DNA of 64,000 nt from Neomegalonema sp. (GCF_028688855.1 NZ_JAQTXI010000007.1:117009-181008), one strand, 5' to 3'. Counted from the first letter of the stretch, positions 24,926 through 36,611 are shown. Translations and numbers: made by a program. Notes: generated from the letters alone by a model not told the origin.

Positions 24926-25870
24926 ATGCTGTCCAATCTGCTCATCGTGCTTCCGGTCTTCGCGCTCATCCTGACGGGCTGGGTCGCCCGACGCAGCGGC
25001 GCCCTCGGCCCCAACGCCACGCGCGAAGTCAATCGCCTTGTGGTTCATCTGGCTCTGCCCGCCCTGCTCTTCGACATCATGGCCGGGGCCGAGCCGGAAC
25101 AGATCTGGCGGCCCGGCTTCATCCTGGCCTTCGCGGGCGGCTGCGGGATCGTCTTCGGCCTGACGCTCTGGCTGAGGATGCGGCGCGGGCGTCCTCTGGC
25201 GGACGCGGCCATCGAGGCGCTGAACGCCAGCTACGCCAATACGGGCTTCATCGGCTTTCCCCTGGCGCTGTCGGTGGCGGGCGAGGCGGGCATGGCCCCG
25301 ACTCTGGCGGCCACGATCCTCACGGTTTCGGTGCTCTTCGCCTTCGCGATCATCCTGATCGAGAGCGGCCTGCGTCGGGAGGGAAGCCGCTGGAGGATCC
25401 TGCGCAAGACCTTCGTGTCTCTGGCGAGGAATCCGCTGCTGATCGCTCCGGTTCTGGGAGCGGCCTTCATGGTCTCGGGCTGGTCGACGCCTGAGCCTCT
25501 GGACGCCTATCTGCGTCTGCTGGGCGGGGCGGCCTCGCCCTGCGCGCTGATCGCGCTGGGCCTGTTTCTGGCGGGGAGCTCCGGACGCGAAGCCGCCGCG
25601 GAGGCCGGACGCGGCGTCGAGAGGCTGCTGATCCTCCTCAAGCTGATCGGACAGCCGCTGATCACATGGATCATCGCGGGGCCTCTTCTGGGGCTGCCCG
25701 CCGATGCGACGCGGCTTGTCGTGCTGCTGGCGGCCCTGCCGACCGGGACCGGCCCCTTCATGCTCGCCGAGCTTTACGAACGCGAGGGCCTGCTCACGGC
25801 GCGCGTGGTGCTCAAGACGACCATCCTCTCGGTGGGCACGATCTCGGCCTATCTGGCCTTCGCCGCCTGA
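24926..25870 (+). CDS. AEC-family (auxin efflux carrier-like) transporter
   Basis: 314 residues, about ten hydrophobic segments in two blocks around a short central loop. Typical AEC sequences: LLIVLPVFALILTGWVARRS, EVNRLVVHLALPALLFDIMA, ALNASYANTGFIGFPLALSV, LLGGAASPCALIALGLFLAG and LPTGTGPFMLAELYEREG. Bacterial members transport malonate, malate or other carboxylates; substrate unknown. It stands 85 bp after the CopD fusion with its own start (no strong SD seen), and is followed by 700 bp without genes. Confidence 0.9.
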   Translation: MLSNLLIVLPVFALILTGWVARRSGALGPNATREVNRLVVHLALPALLFDIMAGAEPEQIWRPGFILAFAGGCGIVFGLTLWLRMRRGRPLADAAIEALNASYANTGFIGFPLALSVAGEAGMAPTLAATILTVSVLFAFAIILIESGLRREGSRWRILRKTFVSLARNPLLIAPVLGAAFMVSGWSTPEPLDAYLRLLGGAASPCALIALGLFLAGSSGREAAAEAGRGVERLLILLKLIGQPLITWIIAGPLLGLPADATRLVVLLAALPTGTGPFMLAELYEREGLLTARVVLKTTILSVGTISAYLAFAA

Positions 25871-26570
25871 GGTTCTCTGGGGGCTTCACGAATCCGCGCA
25901 GGACGCAGGAAGGGGCGAGGAACGGATCGCCTGACTGCGCGCCGTCTCCGCCCGGAAAACGTCTCTCCCGATCTGGGGCGAGATCTTTCAGGTTGGGTTA
26001 ATCATTTCCTGTTCGTCGTCCCGATAATTCCGGGATCGCCCGCAGCGGAGGCCGCGATCCGGAGCAGCCTGGCGGAGCGCGGCGCCGAAAGGCCCCCTTC
26101 CTCCCGGTCGACCAAGGGGCGACATGCTGATTCGCATGGAGAAGAACCGGCCCTCAGACGCGCAGGGCGGGAGGCTTCGGAGCCTCGGCCGCCGCCGGAA
26201 CGCCGCGCCTGCGGCAGAGATTCCTGCAAGGCCTCGCAGTCAAGGCCTTCATCGTGCAAGGATCCTCAGGCTCCGGCGAGGACATCGCCCTTGTCCGGCG
26301 GGTCCGGCCCCTTCGCTGCGCCGCGCTCCCGCGTCACGGCTGCGGGCCATGGCCTGCGGGAGATCCGAAAACCTGGAGATTCTTCAGTACGCAACCTGAA
26401 GGCGCTTTTAAGGGGACTTGCGAATCCTCAATGCAGCGTTGTTCCATATCGACTATCGCGATAGGATAGTCGCGCGAGCCATCGAGACGGGCGGACCTGC
26501 GCTTCGGGATGCTCCCGTCGGAGATCGATCGGATGAGGTTGCGCCAATCTGGCGCCTTGGAGGGACGATC
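25871..26570. other. 700-bp gene-free leader region of the autotransporter
   Basis: No open frame here resembles a protein. The stretch is less GC-biased in places (GGTTGGGTTAATCATTTCCTG near 25993-26013; CTTTTAAGGGGACTTGCG near 26405-26422) than the flanking genes. It ends with a strong dyad at 26450-26472, listed separately. Long upstream regions like this often carry promoters and several regulator sites for surface proteins. Confidence 0.5.
26450..26472. promoter_or_regulatory. Nested palindromes upstream of the autotransporter
   Basis: 8-bp inverted repeat CGACTATC-gcgatag-GATAGTCG, overlapping a perfect 12-bp palindrome CTATCGCGATAG (26453-26464). It lies about 100 bp upstream of the GTG start of the autotransporter. 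The arrangement (ATCGCGATAGGATAG repeats) suggests two overlapping dimer sites for a transcription factor. The factor is unknown. Confidence 0.5.
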
Positions 26571-29500
26571 GTGCATTCACTTCGGAGATATCGCCCTGTC
26601 ATGTTCTGCGCCGCGGCCGCGCTTCTCTCGGGAGCGCCCCCGGCCTCCGCGCAGGAGACGAACGGCTTCTACGCGAATTTCCATCCCAACGCCCTCCCGG
26701 GCAACACGCTGAGTCTGGTCGTCTTCGGCGACGTCGGCGCCACGGGATCCATCACGAACGTCGACGGCTTCAATCTCGATTTCACCATCGACGACACCGG
26801 CGTCTTCCAGACCGCCATCGAAGTCGGCGACGCCCAGATGGCGATGGATGGAAGCATCAATGGGAAATCCTTCCTGGTCACCGCCGACAAGCCGATCAGC
26901 GGCATCGCCCTGAACAGATTCGAGGCCTCGAGCGATCAGACCGCCCTGCTGGATCTGCAGTCGCTCGGGACCGAATATTACGCCCTGGGCTTCACGCCCC
27001 TGGACGCCCGCTATCCCTCGCAGATGTCGATCACCGCCGTGCAGGACGGCACCGAAGTGACCATCACTTCACCCGTGCGCCTGGCCGGAGACCGTCCCGC
27101 CGGAACGCCCTTCACCATCACGCTCAACGCAGGCCAGTCCATCGCCTTCAACGCGGATGAGGTCGGCGACATCAGCGGAACCCATATCCTGGCCAATCGG
27201 CCGGTGGCGGTGTTCGGCGGCGCGCAATGCTCTCAGGTGCCGTTCGGCGTTCCCGCCTGCGACCATCTGATCGAACAGAATTTCCCCGTCAGCCGCTTCG
27301 ATACGGATTATCATCTCGCCGTGAACTTCGGCGGCGGCGCGGACGCCGATCTGATCCGGGTGCTGGCCGCTTCCGACGACACCGAGGTCTTCCTCGACGG
27401 CGTTTCGCAGGGCGTCATCGACGCCGGAGAATTCCTGCAGATCGACCGGGTCGGCAACGCCCATCTCACCGCGAGCAAACCGGTGCAGGTCGGGCAGTAC
27501 ATCCGCGGCCAGGACGGCTCCCGCACCACCGGAGATCCCGGCTTCGCCATCGTGCCGAGCGTCGATCAGTGGCTCGATTCCTACACCTACGCCACGCCGA
27601 CCGGCTCGGAGGCCTTCAGCCAGAACTTCCTGAACGTCGTGATCTCCGAAGCCGACGCCGCCACGCTCGCGCTGAACGGGGTCGACGTCGACAGTTCGGG
27701 CTTCGTCCTGCTGAACCAGTTCCTCTACGGCAACATCGCCATAGATCCGGGCTTCGGCGTGATCAGCGCGGACAACCCCTTCCTCGCGATGATCGCCGGA
27801 TTCAACGATTTCGACAGCTATTTCAGCGCCATCGCGACGAGCTTCTCGGGAGGCGCCTCCAACCCGACGCCCGGCGACCTCCGCGACATCACCCAGGCCG
27901 ACGATGTGGACGGCCAGCTCGGCGTGACGCTCAATCCGGTCTTCGCGGGCGGAACCCTCAACGCCTCGGTGGATCAGCCGGGGAATTTCCAGATCCGGTC
28001 TTCGGGCGGCGCGATCTCCGTCGCGCAGGACGTCGCTGTGACCTATGGAGGCGTGATCTCCGACTTCGCCGGAGATTCGGGCGCCCTCGCCAAGACAGGC
28101 GCCGGAACGCTCACCCTCGCGGGGGCCAACACCTACACCGGCGGCACGCTGGTTTCGGCCGGAACGCTGCGCCTCTCGGACGGCGCCTCCCTGATGGGCG
28201 GCGTGGTCAACAACGCGACCTTCGCGGCCGACGGAAGCGCCTCCGTCGCGGGGAACTTCCTCAACGCGGGCCTGCTCGACCTGCGCGACGGCGCCGCCGA
28301 CGACCGGCTGGCCATCGGCGGATCCTACGCCGCGGCCAACGGCGCCGTGCTGCGGGTGGATGCGGCGCTCGCGGGGTCGGGCGGGACTGCGGATCGTCTG
28401 GTCGTCGGCGGCGACGTCGGGGCGGGCTCGACTCTCGTGGCGGCCACGCTCTCGGGAACCGGCGGCCTGACCGGATGGGAGGCGGGACAAGGAATCCCGG
28501 TCGTCGAGGTGGGCGGCGCGACCGACGCGGCCGATTTCCGGCTTCTCGGCGGGCCCGTGCAGAACAACGTCTTCCTCTACGACCTCAACCTGGAGAACGA
28601 CGGCGTCTGGTATCTGCAATCCTCCTATCTGCCGACGATCCCGACCTACGAGGCCTATCCTTCGGCGCTTCTGAGCGTCTCGCAGCCTGCGCGGCTGCGC
28701 GACCGGGTCGGCGACCGGACGACGGCGGATCGGGCGGGCTCCTCGACGCAGAGCGCGCCGGGCCTCGGCTTTCTCGACCGGACCTGGGATCATCCCGAGC
28801 TCTGGATGCGGGCCGAGGGCGCGCAGGTCCGGCGGGGCCTTGAATCCTCGACCTCCTCGGCCTCCTCCGATCAGACCTACGCCCGCATCCAGGGCGGCGT
28901 CGACATCCCCGTGGGTCAGGTGGGCGGCGGCGCGCTCGTCGCGGGAGTGAACCTGCAATACGTCAACAGCAGCGTCGACGTGTCTTCGCCGCATGGAGAT
29001 GGGAACATCGACATCGACAGCTACGGCCTGGGCGGCACGTTGACCTGGTATGGTCCCGACGGCCTCTACGCCGATGGTCAGGCCTATTACTTCGGGCATC
29101 GGGCCGAACTGCCGGGGCAGGGCTCCAGAAACGGCGCCTCCAGCGGCGGGGCCTCTCTGGAGGTGGGCAAGCGGATCGAGGTGGCGCCGACCTGGTCGGT
29201 CACGCCTCAGGCTCAGATCAGCTACACCACCGCCGATTTCGACGACTTCACCGGCCCTTACGGCGAACGCGTCTCGCTGCGCGACGGCGACAGCCTGCGC
29301 CTGCGCCTCGGGGCGAGCCTGGATCGCGAATGGACCGGCGCCAACGGCGGCAACGCGCTCTTCGTCAGCGCCAATCTGCTCGCCGAGGCGGACCGGACCA
29401 CCGGCGTCGACGTGACGACCGGCGCCAACCGCTACGCCTTCGAGCGCCGGAGCCCTTCGACCTCCGGCGAACTGGGTCTGGGCGGTCAGATCGCCATCGC

Positions 29501-29603
29501 GCCTTCGACCTACGTCGGCGGCGCGGTCTATCTGGAGCATGGCTTCGACTCCGGCGCGAAGGCCAATCTCCGCGGCCAGGCCCTGCTCAACATCACCTGG
29601 TGA
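26571..29603 (+). CDS. Autotransporter (type Va) with IgGFc-binding-like passenger
   Basis: 1010 residues from GTG at 26571, chosen because GGAGGG lies seven bases upstream and the N-terminus then reads as a signal peptide (two Arg, then MFCAAAALLSGAPPASAQ). About residues 35-430 follow the IgGFc_binding family: AVQDGTEVTITSP, ITLNAGQSIAFN, GTHILANRPVAVFGGAQCSQ, VPACDHLIEQNFPVSRF, ASKPVQVGQYIRGQDGS, IVPSVDQWLDSYTYATPTG. About 500-540 is an autotransporter-associated beta-strand repeat (GALAKTGAGTLTLAGANTYT, GGTLVSAGTLRLSDG). From about 740 to the end is a 12-strand-type barrel domain (ELWMRAEGAQV, YARIQGGVDIP, AGVNLQYVNSS) ending LLNITW with a terminal aromatic residue. It should export its passenger to the cell surface. 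IgG binding is not implied by the domain name; a role in adhesion is inference. Confidence 0.88.
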   Translation: MHSLRRYRPVMFCAAAALLSGAPPASAQETNGFYANFHPNALPGNTLSLVVFGDVGATGSITNVDGFNLDFTIDDTGVFQTAIEVGDAQMAMDGSINGKSFLVTADKPISGIALNRFEASSDQTALLDLQSLGTEYYALGFTPLDARYPSQMSITAVQDGTEVTITSPVRLAGDRPAGTPFTITLNAGQSIAFNADEVGDISGTHILANRPVAVFGGAQCSQVPFGVPACDHLIEQNFPVSRFDTDYHLAVNFGGGADADLIRVLAASDDTEVFLDGVSQGVIDAGEFLQIDRVGNAHLTASKPVQVGQYIRGQDGSRTTGDPGFAIVPSVDQWLDSYTYATPTGSEAFSQNFLNVVISEADAATLALNGVDVDSSGFVLLNQFLYGNIAIDPGFGVISADNPFLAMIAGFNDFDSYFSAIATSFSGGASNPTPGDLRDITQADDVDGQLGVTLNPVFAGGTLNASVDQPGNFQIRSSGGAISVAQDVAVTYGGVISDFAGDSGALAKTGAGTLTLAGANTYTGGTLVSAGTLRLSDGASLMGGVVNNATFAADGSASVAGNFLNAGLLDLRDGAADDRLAIGGSYAAANGAVLRVDAALAGSGGTADRLVVGGDVGAGSTLVAATLSGTGGLTGWEAGQGIPVVEVGGATDAADFRLLGGPVQNNVFLYDLNLENDGVWYLQSSYLPTIPTYEAYPSALLSVSQPARLRDRVGDRTTADRAGSSTQSAPGLGFLDRTWDHPELWMRAEGAQVRRGLESSTSSASSDQTYARIQGGVDIPVGQVGGGALVAGVNLQYVNSSVDVSSPHGDGNIDIDSYGLGGTLTWYGPDGLYADGQAYYFGHRAELPGQGSRNGASSGGASLEVGKRIEVAPTWSVTPQAQISYTTADFDDFTGPYGERVSLRDGDSLRLRLGASLDREWTGANGGNALFVSANLLAEADRTTGVDVTTGANRYAFERRSPSTSGELGLGGQIAIAPSTYVGGAVYLEHGFDSGAKANLRGQALLNITW

Positions 29604-29636
29604 GCGCTCATGACCCGACATGCATGGAGGCCCTCG

Positions 29637-30197
29637 ATGCGCTCTTCTCCCGGCTCCGGACTGGCGAAGGCCTTCTGCGCGGCGGGTCTGTCGGCGGCCC
29701 TCTTCTGGGGAGGGCCGTCCGGAGCCGCCTCGGCTCAGGTCGCGGGCCCGGGCGATCTCGTGGAGGCCCATCAGGACTGGGTGGTGCGCTGTCCGGCGGC
29801 GCAGGCGGCGACTCCTGTCCCGCGCTGCGAGGCCGTGCAGGACGTGCGGCGCAGGGATGGAGACGGACGACGCGTCATCGGCGTGGTCGTCGCGCATGAC
29901 GAGGCGGGGAGGCTTCAGGCGACGATCCTGGCGCCTCTGGGGGTCTCCCTCTCCGGCGGCGTGGAGCTCTTCCTCGACGCGGGCGCGGTCTCTCTGGCCC
30001 GCTTTCCCTTCTCCGCCTGTCAGCAGGCGGGATGCGTGGCGAAGATCCCCCTGAACGAGCCGCTGCTCTCCGCCTTCCAGCGGGGTCGGGCGATCCGCGT
30101 GCGGGTCCGGACGGACGAAGGCCGTTCGGCGGATCTGCCGATCTCGCTGCGCGGCTTCACCTCGGCCCACCAGCGCCTGACCGCTCCGGGGCGCTGA
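29637..30197 (+). CDS. Secreted IalB-family protein (invasion-associated locus B)
   Basis: 186 residues. An upstream in-frame ATG exists at 29610, but GGAGG six bases before 29637 favours MRSSPGSGLAK. The signal peptide ends near ASAQ. The mature protein follows the IalB pattern: HQDWVVRCPA, PRCEAVQDVR, IGVVVAHDEAGR, LGVSLSGGVELFLDAG, FPFSACQQAGCVAKIPL, FQRGRAIRVRVRTDEG and DLPISLRGFTSAHQRL. Two cysteine pairs (RCP...RCE and SACQQAGC) probably form disulfides. IalB proteins are widespread periplasmic/outer-membrane proteins in Alphaproteobacteria, required for erythrocyte invasion in Bartonella but found in free-living species too. It lies 33 bp after the autotransporter and is probably co-transcribed. 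Confidence 0.9.
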   Translation: MRSSPGSGLAKAFCAAGLSAALFWGGPSGAASAQVAGPGDLVEAHQDWVVRCPAAQAATPVPRCEAVQDVRRRDGDGRRVIGVVVAHDEAGRLQATILAPLGVSLSGGVELFLDAGAVSLARFPFSACQQAGCVAKIPLNEPLLSAFQRGRAIRVRVRTDEGRSADLPISLRGFTSAHQRLTAPGR

Positions 30198-30239
30198 GCC
30201 TTCTGCGGCGAGGACGTCGCCCTTCCGGTCGGCGTCCGG

Positions 30240-30266
30240 GAAGCCCTCCGCCCTGCGGGGGGCTTC
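30240..30266 (+). terminator. Hairpin after the autotransporter-ialB operon
   Basis: Inverted repeat GAAGCCC / GGGCTTC with a 13-nt GC-rich loop, 42 bp after the IalB stop codon and upstream of the Zur-like operator. No clear T-tract, so confidence is moderate. Confidence 0.4.
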
Positions 30267-30297
30267 GGCTTGCGAAGGGGGTTTCGCTCCGGGATTT

Positions 30298-30312
30298 TGT
30301 TATGTAATAACA
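30298..30312. promoter_or_regulatory. Zur-type operator
   Basis: TGTTAT-GTA-ATAACA, a perfect 6-3-6 dyad in an AT-rich island inside very GC-rich DNA, extended by a second symmetry GTTATG-TAATAA-CATAAC (30299-30316). It fits the known alphaproteobacterial Zur box (TGTTATA-N-TATAACA type). It lies 32 bp upstream of a CobW-type GTPase, a classic Zur target. Confidence 0.8.
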
Positions 30313-30343
30313 TAACTAATCTTTGCAGCGCACCGAGGACGCC

Positions 30344-31555
<1,212 letters not shown>

Positions 31556-31589
31556 GATCCGCCGCCTGTCGCGCGGGCGCGGCTCCGGC

Positions 31590-33050
31590 TCAGGCCCTGC
31601 CCGGGTCCGGCGCCTCGCTCTCGAAGCGGAAGATGGCGAGGCTGCGCTCGCGCTCGTTGACCACCAGCCGCCGGTTGATCGGGGCATGGGCGCGGGCGGC
31701 GCAATCGGGGCGTTCGCAGAGATAGCAGTTGAGCCCCACGTCCACCGGACGCATCCGCTCCAGATCGATTCCCTCGGCGTAGATCAGGCGCGGCGCATAG
31801 GCGACGTCGCAGCCCAGCCCGATGGCCCATTTCTGCGCCGGAGCCCCATGCGCGCCTCCCGCCCGCGTCACCGTGCGGGCGATGGAGAAATAGCTCGCGC
31901 CCTCGGGCATGCGGATCACCTGGGTCTGGACCTGGCCCGGCGTCTCGAAGGCCGCATGGATGTTCCAGAGCGGACAGGAGCCGCCGAAGCGCGAAAAGGG
32001 GAAGCGTCCTGCGCTGAAGCGTTTGGAGATGTTGCCCGCCCGATCCACCCGCACGAAGAAGAAGGGGATCCCCCGCGCCTCCGGGCGCTGGAGGGTGGTC
32101 ATGCGATGGGCCGTCTGCTCGAAGCTGGTCCCGAAGCGATGGCTGAGCAGCTCCACGTCGTAGCGCGCCGATTCGCAGGCGGCCAGAAAGCGGCCATAGG
32201 GCATCATCAGCGCGGCGGCGAAGTAATTGGCGAGGCTCACCCGCGCGAGGCTCTCCGTCACCGGATCGGAAAGGCCCGCTCCCGAGACCAGCCGGTCGAT
32301 GGTCTCCTGACGCTCCAGACGCGCCAGAAGCACGGCGATCTGGAAGCGGCGGCTCGGCTGGGCCAGCAGCTCGGAGAAGAGAAGCTCCTTGCGGTGGGGC
32401 TCGAAGCGGCGGAGCTGGTCGCCCATCACCGGCGCGGGCAGGATCCGCACCCGGATGCCATGCGCCGAAAGCCGCTCGGTCAGAGCCAGATGCGGTTCGT
32501 TGCGATGGAGCGCCAGCTCCTCCGCCAGGGATTCCGCCGCGCGGTCCAGAGGATCGACGTGGTTCTTCTGGGCGAAGAACCAGCCGCGCACGGCCTCCAC
32601 GGGCCGCGAGACCTCGGCGAGGGCCTCCACCTTGTCGCGGTCGGTGAGGGGATTGGCGTCGGCCTGAGGGCGCACCAGCTCTTCGCGATAGCGGTCATGG
32701 AGCTTCACGAAGGCGGCGGCGATCTTCGGCGAGGCCTGAAGCACCGCCTCGATCTCGACGCGGGAGGGCGCGCCGCTCCCCGAGAGGGCGGGATCCTTCA
32801 GCGCGGCGGCGAAATCGGCGGCGAGCTGGGCGTCGGTGGAGGGGGCCAGCTCCGCCACGTTGAGGTCGTAGACCTCCGCCAGCCGCATCAGCAGCTTCGC
32901 CGAGGCCGGGCGCTGATCGGCCTCGATGAGGGTGACGTAGCTGGCGGAGACCCCCAGCTCCGCCGCCATCTGCGCCTGAGTCAGCCCCAGAGACTGGCGC
33001 AGGGCCTTGAGCCTCTGGCCGATGATGAGCTTTTCGCCGCGGGCGGTCAT
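31590..33050 (-). CDS. ScfR/RamB-type transcriptional regulator of the glyoxylate bypass
   Basis: 486 residues. Residues 1-70 are an XRE helix-turn-helix (RLKALRQSLGLTQAQMAAEL, GVSASYVTLIEADQRPAS). The middle part is an IrrE/ImmA-like domain (FELLAQPSRRFQIAV-type helices, LANYFAAALMMPYGRFLAAC). The C-terminus is the short-chain fatty acyl regulator domain with FSRFGGSCPLWNIHAAFETP and the four-cysteine patch NCYLCERPDCAARAH. RamB of actinobacteria, of the same architecture, controls aceA and aceB; this gene diverges from aceB-aceA, so the same job is very likely. It is paralogous to the regulator at 46193-47584. Confidence 0.88.
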   Translation of the reverse strand: MTARGEKLIIGQRLKALRQSLGLTQAQMAAELGVSASYVTLIEADQRPASAKLLMRLAEVYDLNVAELAPSTDAQLAADFAAALKDPALSGSGAPSRVEIEAVLQASPKIAAAFVKLHDRYREELVRPQADANPLTDRDKVEALAEVSRPVEAVRGWFFAQKNHVDPLDRAAESLAEELALHRNEPHLALTERLSAHGIRVRILPAPVMGDQLRRFEPHRKELLFSELLAQPSRRFQIAVLLARLERQETIDRLVSGAGLSDPVTESLARVSLANYFAAALMMPYGRFLAACESARYDVELLSHRFGTSFEQTAHRMTTLQRPEARGIPFFFVRVDRAGNISKRFSAGRFPFSRFGGSCPLWNIHAAFETPGQVQTQVIRMPEGASYFSIARTVTRAGGAHGAPAQKWAIGLGCDVAYAPRLIYAEGIDLERMRPVDVGLNCYLCERPDCAARAHAPINRRLVVNERERSLAIFRFESEAPDPGRA

Positions 33051-33065
33051 GGGCGGGCCTTACAA

Positions 33066-33175
33066 AAGTTACAGAACTTGCGGATGTCTCGTGACCTGAC
33101 TGACAGCAACACCCTTATATCGCTGGGTTTCGTCAAGATCATGCTGCATCTGCTTCGTGACATGACTAGCGTGAC
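33066..33175. promoter_or_regulatory. Divergent control region of the ScfR-type gene and aceB
   Basis: The 152-bp intergenic region holds a dyad AAGTT-acag-AACTT (33066-33079) followed by TTGCGGA, partly matching the RamB-type AACTTTGCAAA site, and three direct copies of CGTGAC (33090-33095, 33156-33161, 33170-33175). An inverted copy, GTCACG, is at 33187-33192. Which protein uses which repeat is not known. Confidence 0.45.
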
Positions 33176-33202
33176 TTCACACCCGAGTCACGGAGCTTCG
33201 TC

Positions 33203-34825
<1,623 letters not shown>

Positions 34826-34917
34826 TGGAAGAGCTGCGCATGGCCTCGTCTTTCGGCGGCCCCGCCTTCTGGACCGCCGTCCTTCCCTTTCCCGACCTGA
34901 ACAAAGGACTTCTCCCC

Positions 34918-36528
34918 ATGACGACCCGTCCCTCCTACGCCGAGATCCGCGCCGATCTGCTCAAGCGTCATCCCTCGGGCGAGGCGCCCGGCGGCGTCGC
35001 CATCGACGACATCGTGCAGCTGCGCCTGCAGAACACCTGGGACTCGCATCTCGACATCGCCCGCCAGATGGCCGGAGTCATGCGCGCCGACATGGCCGCC
35101 TATGACGCCGACAGCGCGAAGTTCACCCAGTCGCTGGGCTGCTGGTCGGGCTTCCACGCTCAGCAGATGATCAAGGCGGTCAAGCGTCTGCGCGGCACGG
35201 CGAAGGGCACCTACGTCTATCTGTCGGGCTGGATGGTGGCGGGCCTGCGCAACCGCTGGGGCCATCTGCCGGATCAGTCCATGCACGAGAAGACCGCCGT
35301 CGCGGATCTCATCCAGGAGATCTACGTCTCGCTGCGCCAGGCCGACGAAGTGGCGATCAACGACCTCTTCAAGACCCTCAAGGCCGCGAAGACCGAAGCC
35401 GAGCGCAAGGCCGCCATCGCCGCCATCGACGGCTTCGAGACCCATGTCGTGCCGATCATCGCCGACATCGACGCGGGCTTCGGCAACGAACACGCCACCT
35501 ATCTGCTCGCCAAGGAGCTGATCAAGGCGGGCGCCTGCTGCCTCCAGATCGAGAACCAGGTCTCGGACGCCAAGCAATGCGGCCATCAGGACGGCAAGGT
35601 CACGGTGCCGCGCGAGGACTTCATCGAGAAGCTGCGCGCCTGCCGCCTCGCCTTCGAGGAGCTGGGCGTCGAGGACGGCGTGATCGTGGCGCGCACCGAC
35701 AGCCTCGGCGCGGGCCTGACCCAGAAGGTGCCGGTCAGCCAGCAGGCGGGCGACCTCGCCTCCGATTACATCAAGTGGCTCAAGACCGAGCCGATCACCG
35801 CCGGAAACCCCATCCGTGAAGGCGAGCTGGCGCTGTATCAGGGCGGCGAATTCGTCAAGCCGCAGCGTCTGCCGAACGGGCTCTTCCCCTTCAAGGAGAA
35901 CACCGGACGCGCCCGCGTGATCGAGGATTGCGTGGCCTCGCTGAATCAGGGCGGCGCGGATCTGCTCTGGATCGAGACCGACACGCCCAACGTCGACGAG
36001 ATCGCGGGCATGGTCGCCGAGATCCGTCAGAAGGCTCCCAAGGCGAAGCTCACCTACAACAACTCCCCGAGCTTCAACTGGACGCTGAACCTGCGCAAGC
36101 AGGTGCGCAGCCAGTGGCTGGCCGAGGGCAAGATCCAGGCGGGCGACTACCCCGAAGGCAACGAGCTCATGAAGGCCGAGTTCGACGCCACGGATCTCGG
36201 CCGCGAGGCGGACGCGCGTCTGCGCCGCTTCCAGACCGACATTTCGGCGCGGGCGGGGGTGTTCCACAACCTCATCACCCTGCCGACCTTCCATCTGACG
36301 GCGAAGTCGGTGGACGAGCTCTCGCGCGGCTATTTCGGCGAAGACAAGATGCTGGCCTATGTCGCGACGGTGCAGCGCGAGGAGATCCGCCGCGGAGTCT
36401 CGGCGGTGAAGCATCAGCATGAGGTGGGTTCGGATCTTGGCGACAGCTTCAAGGAGATGGTTTCCGGCGAGCGCGCCCTGAAGGCGGGCGGACACGCCAA
36501 CACCATGAACCAGTTCGCGGCCGAGTAA
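34918..36528 (+). CDS. aceA: Isocitrate lyase (long, Pseudomonas-type)
   Basis: 536 residues from ATG at 34918 (MTTRPSYAEIRADLL). Catalytic motif KQCGH with Cys221 (SDAKQCGHQDGKVTVP), IIADIDAGFGNEHATYLLAK, DGVIVARTDSLGAGLTQKVP, and ADLLWIETDTPNVDEIAGMV. The insert-bearing length and the KQCGH rather than KKCGH form place it with the roughly 530-residue isocitrate lyases of Pseudomonas and many alphaproteobacteria. It cleaves isocitrate to succinate and glyoxylate. Second gene after aceB; the transcript probably ends at the hairpin at 36581. Confidence 0.97.
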   Translation: MTTRPSYAEIRADLLKRHPSGEAPGGVAIDDIVQLRLQNTWDSHLDIARQMAGVMRADMAAYDADSAKFTQSLGCWSGFHAQQMIKAVKRLRGTAKGTYVYLSGWMVAGLRNRWGHLPDQSMHEKTAVADLIQEIYVSLRQADEVAINDLFKTLKAAKTEAERKAAIAAIDGFETHVVPIIADIDAGFGNEHATYLLAKELIKAGACCLQIENQVSDAKQCGHQDGKVTVPREDFIEKLRACRLAFEELGVEDGVIVARTDSLGAGLTQKVPVSQQAGDLASDYIKWLKTEPITAGNPIREGELALYQGGEFVKPQRLPNGLFPFKENTGRARVIEDCVASLNQGGADLLWIETDTPNVDEIAGMVAEIRQKAPKAKLTYNNSPSFNWTLNLRKQVRSQWLAEGKIQAGDYPEGNELMKAEFDATDLGREADARLRRFQTDISARAGVFHNLITLPTFHLTAKSVDELSRGYFGEDKMLAYVATVQREEIRRGVSAVKHQHEVGSDLGDSFKEMVSGERALKAGGHANTMNQFAAE

Positions 36529-36580
36529 GCGCCGCCAGAGATCCGGGCCGGGCATTCGCGGCGAGTCTTCCTGGTCCGGA

Positions 36581-36604
36581 GCGCCCTCCCTTGCGGGAGG
36601 GCGC
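36581..36604. terminator. Bidirectional hairpin between aceA and metE
   Basis: Perfect 10-bp stem GCGCCCTCCC / GGGAGGGCGC with a TTGC loop, in the 83-bp gap between convergent aceA and metE. On the plus strand it is followed by AACCATTTC; it can serve both genes. Confidence 0.65.
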
Positions 36605-36611
36605 AACCATT

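Noticed and set aside
26002..26399. Small open frames (85-91 codons) in the gap before the autotransporter.
   Set aside because: Arg/Pro/Ala-rich, no ribosome binding sites in the right places, no family resemblance.
27069..30170. A 1033-codon minus-strand frame opposite the autotransporter and ialB.
   Set aside because: Antisense shadow; the plus-strand protein has a signal peptide, passenger, barrel and terminal aromatic residue.
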